From NCBI RefSeq assembly GCF_029894425.1, contig NZ_JARXYJ010000001.1, forward strand, positions 9,320,501 through 9,384,500: a DNA stretch of 64,000 bases, in the 5' to 3' direction. Below, in pieces: positions 62,606-64,000 of this stretch (position 1 is its first letter; each line of letters begins with the position of its first letter). Below the pieces are notes generated by a model, which was not told the origin of the DNA, did no database searches, and saw only the letters and a list, made by a program, of their open reading frames with translations. A program made the position numbers and the translations under genes. The stretch is from Streptomyces sp. SAI-127. GTDB lineage: Bacteria > Actinomycetota > Actinomycetes > Streptomycetales > Streptomycetaceae.

Positions 62606-63784
62606 TCAGGCGATCGCGGGGGTGAGGGACAGCGGCAGTTCGGCGACGACCCGGAACCCGCCGTCGGGAGTTCGACCGGCGGTGAGGGTGCCGCCGATGG
62701 CGGTGGCGCGCTCGCGCATGCCGATCAGTCCATGGCCGGTGCCGGGCCCCTTGGGGGTGTGGCCGCGGCCGTCGTCGCCGATGGTCACGCGCAGGGTCGC
62801 GGCACCATAGTCCAGGAATACGTCGGCGTGGGCCGCGCGGGCGTGCTTGTGGGTGTTGGTGAGGGACTCCTGGATGATGCGGTAGGCCGTCAGTTCGGTC
62901 GCCGGGGCCACGGGCCGGGGCAGGCCGGTGCGGGTCACCGTCACGGACAGGCCGCCGGCGCGGATACCGCCGATCAGAGCGTCGAGGTCGGCGAGTCCCG
63001 GAAGCGGCGCCCGGGAGTCGGGCGCGTCGTCCGGCTGGCGCAACAGGCCGACGGTGGCCCGTAGTTCGTCCAGCGCGGCGCGGCTGGTCTCCTTGATGTG
63101 GGCCAAGGCTTCGTAGGCGCGGTCGGGGTCGGTGCGCATGAGGTGATGGGCCACCCCTGCCTGGGCGTTGACGAGGGTGATGTGGTGAGCCACCACGTCG
63201 TGAAGGTCGCGCGCGATGCGGACGCGTTCCTCGGCGACGCGCCGACGGGCCTCCTCCTCCCTTGTGCGCTCGGCGCGTTCCGCGCGTGCCTCGACCCGCG
63301 CGAGGTGCAGGCGACGGCTGCGGACCGCGTCGCCCAGGGCGGTGGCCGCGATCGCGAAGTCGAACCGCAGCAGACTGGTCCCCACGAGAAGCGGCTCCTG
63401 GTGGGTCGTCGCGTAGACAGCGGTGATGGCGACAGCGGCGATGACGCCGACGGTCCAGGCGGTGCGCCGGCCGCTGCGGGTCGCGAGTGTGTACAGGGCG
63501 ACGAGGCTCGCCGCCGGGGTCGACACGCGGTCGGGAACCAGGGCCATGGCGGTCAGTTCGACCGCCAGGGTGAGCACGACGACGGGCAGCGGCCAACGGC
63601 TCCGGAACGCGAGGGGGACACAGGACAGCGCCGTCCAGGCCACCCCCGCGGCTCGGGGCGCGTGCCAGCCGGAGTTCCCTGCGGCCGCCGCGGCCACGGC
63701 GACGACGATCAGCACCACCGCGGGAGACGCGTCCCTGATCCGGTCATGACGGGCCGCCCACCGCCTCATAGCTGTCACCTGCAT
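62606..63784 (-). CDS. HisKA_3-type sensor histidine kinase
   Basis: A 392-residue kinase with about four to six N-terminal membrane helices (about 20-145) and little extracytoplasmic sequence, a coiled linker (RRLHLARVEARAERAERTRE), a HisKA_3 dimerisation/phosphoacceptor domain with His195 (RIARDLHDVVAHH) and an HATPase domain (AYRIIQESLTNTHKHARAA, VTIGDDGRGH, GTGHGLIGMRERA). It is of the DesK/NreB class that partners NarL-type regulators. TACAGT lies six bases before ATG 63784 (leaderless); Met 63769 is an alternative. The ligand is unknown. Confidence 0.95.
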   Translation of the reverse strand: MQVTAMRRWAARHDRIRDASPAVVLIVVAVAAAAAGNSGWHAPRAAGVAWTALSCVPLAFRSRWPLPVVVLTLAVELTAMALVPDRVSTPAASLVALYTLATRSGRRTAWTVGVIAAVAITAVYATTHQEPLLVGTSLLRFDFAIAATALGDAVRSRRLHLARVEARAERAERTREEEARRRVAEERVRIARDLHDVVAHHITLVNAQAGVAHHLMRTDPDRAYEALAHIKETSRAALDELRATVGLLRQPDDAPDSRAPLPGLADLDALIGGIRAGGLSVTVTRTGLPRPVAPATELTAYRIIQESLTNTHKHARAAHADVFLDYGAATLRVTIGDDGRGHTPKGPGTGHGLIGMRERATAIGGTLTAGRTPDGGFRVVAELPLSLTPAIA

Positions 63785-63881
63785 GTCCTCACTGTATGGA
63801 GCGCGGGCCGGTGACAGTCGGGTCCACCCCGGCCTGCCAACGGCCCGCGTGTGTGTCGTCGCTACGACGTGACGGTCGTTC

Positions 63882-64000
63882 TCAGTCGGTCAGTCCGGCC
63901 GGCTGCGGCTCCCGGACCGGGTGCCGCGGTCGGGCCGGCTCGTCCGGGGGCCCCTCCACCGACACGTTGGGAAGCGCCTTGTCCAGCCGTCGCGGCAGCC
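63882..64000 (-). CDS. MMPL/RND-family transporter, 3' end only
   Basis: The last 39 codons of a gene running off the window. The end reads LPRRLDKALPNVSVEG, then a Pro/Arg-rich acidic tail ending GLTD and a TGA stop. The Trp/Leu-Pro-x-x-L-D-x-x-L-P-N-V pattern is the usual C-terminus of Streptomyces MMPL transporters (lipid or drug export). It is on the same strand as, and 97 bases upstream of, the histidine kinase gene. The call rests on this short stretch. Confidence 0.5.
   Translation of the reverse strand, partial: LPRRLDKALPNVSVEGPPDEPARPRHPVREPQPAGLTD

Noticed and set aside
1..64000. CRISPR array, tRNA, rRNA, insertion sequence or prophage
   Set aside because: I saw no spaced direct repeats, no tRNA-like cloverleaf or rRNA core sequence, no transposase or integrase reading frame and no phage structural gene.

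Overview
The window is a 64 kb piece of an actinobacterial chromosome, almost certainly Streptomyces. It has very high GC with strong third-position GC bias, frequent GTG starts, short AT-rich islands only at promoters, many start codons placed 6-7 bases after a TANNNT hexamer (leaderless transcripts), and family members typical of the genus (SHOCT/MacB operons, RsbW-like ATPases, PAS-SpoIIE phosphatases, LCP proteins, a tandem TerD protein, an NosD/CbbX fusion). I see no rRNA, tRNA, CRISPR array, IS element, prophage or multi-gene biosynthetic cluster. It reads as chromosomal sequence made of many short transcription units.

Layout. 1-4.2 kb: end of a membrane-protein locus, then a copper locus (CopA ATPase and a divergent secreted His-rich protein) with CsoR-like boxes built into both promoters. 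4.2-7 kb: PhzF-like protein and GH15 hydrolase. 7-8.8 kb: agaS/gatY-like sugar-phosphate pair. 8.8-15 kb: methyltransferases, AlkB, ROK-Nudix-RpiB operon, NAD-dependent epimerase. 15.2-18.2 kb: SUKH-like protein and a TetR-cupin-DUF4865-phosphotriesterase operon with a palindrome over the regulator promoter. 18.3-22 kb: SHOCT-ABC-FtsX operon closed by a 38 bp palindrome. 22-26 kb: anti-sigma-like ATPase, cysteine-synthase-family enzyme, SRPBCC protein, DeoR regulator. 26.4-31.2 kb: polytopic GHSQG protein tail-to-tail with a beta-helix/AAA+ fusion. 31.2-40.5 kb: cell-envelope and housekeeping genes (Rv1733c-like, MOSC, TerD, glycosyltransferase, racemase, O-antigen-ligase-like, Lnt). 40.5-45.3 kb: Nudix, then 3-hydroxybutyrate dehydrogenase, PucR/GAF regulator and an MFS transporter, which share an ACATGT-centred palindrome. 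45.5-48.5 kb: hydrolase, prenyl synthase, two YmgE-type proteins around a hexamer repeat. 48.5-51.4 kb: ArsR-type regulator, LCP protein and TatA-like protein. 51.6-56.5 kb: Ser/Thr kinase, PAS-SpoIIE phosphatase, F420-type oxidoreductase, ArsM. 56.5-64 kb: gene debris, LacI/GH97 pair, membrane protein, two-component system and the 3' end of an MMPL transporter.

The most notable inference is a compact local regulon. Four copies of TTGCGCAA, three of them extended to TTGCGCAA-N4-GCAA, each overlap the last base of a -10-like hexamer in front of a YmgE gene, the cysteine-free ArsR gene, the LCP gene and the tatA-like gene. This suggests one repressor coordinating envelope functions.

Other notable points are a divergent tandem duplication of a gene junction with mostly synonymous differences (a likely recombination scar), three genes broken by small indels (possibly sequence errors), and two-layer palindromes at arsM and tetR. 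Functions are assigned from motifs and family resemblance read by eye. No database search was run.
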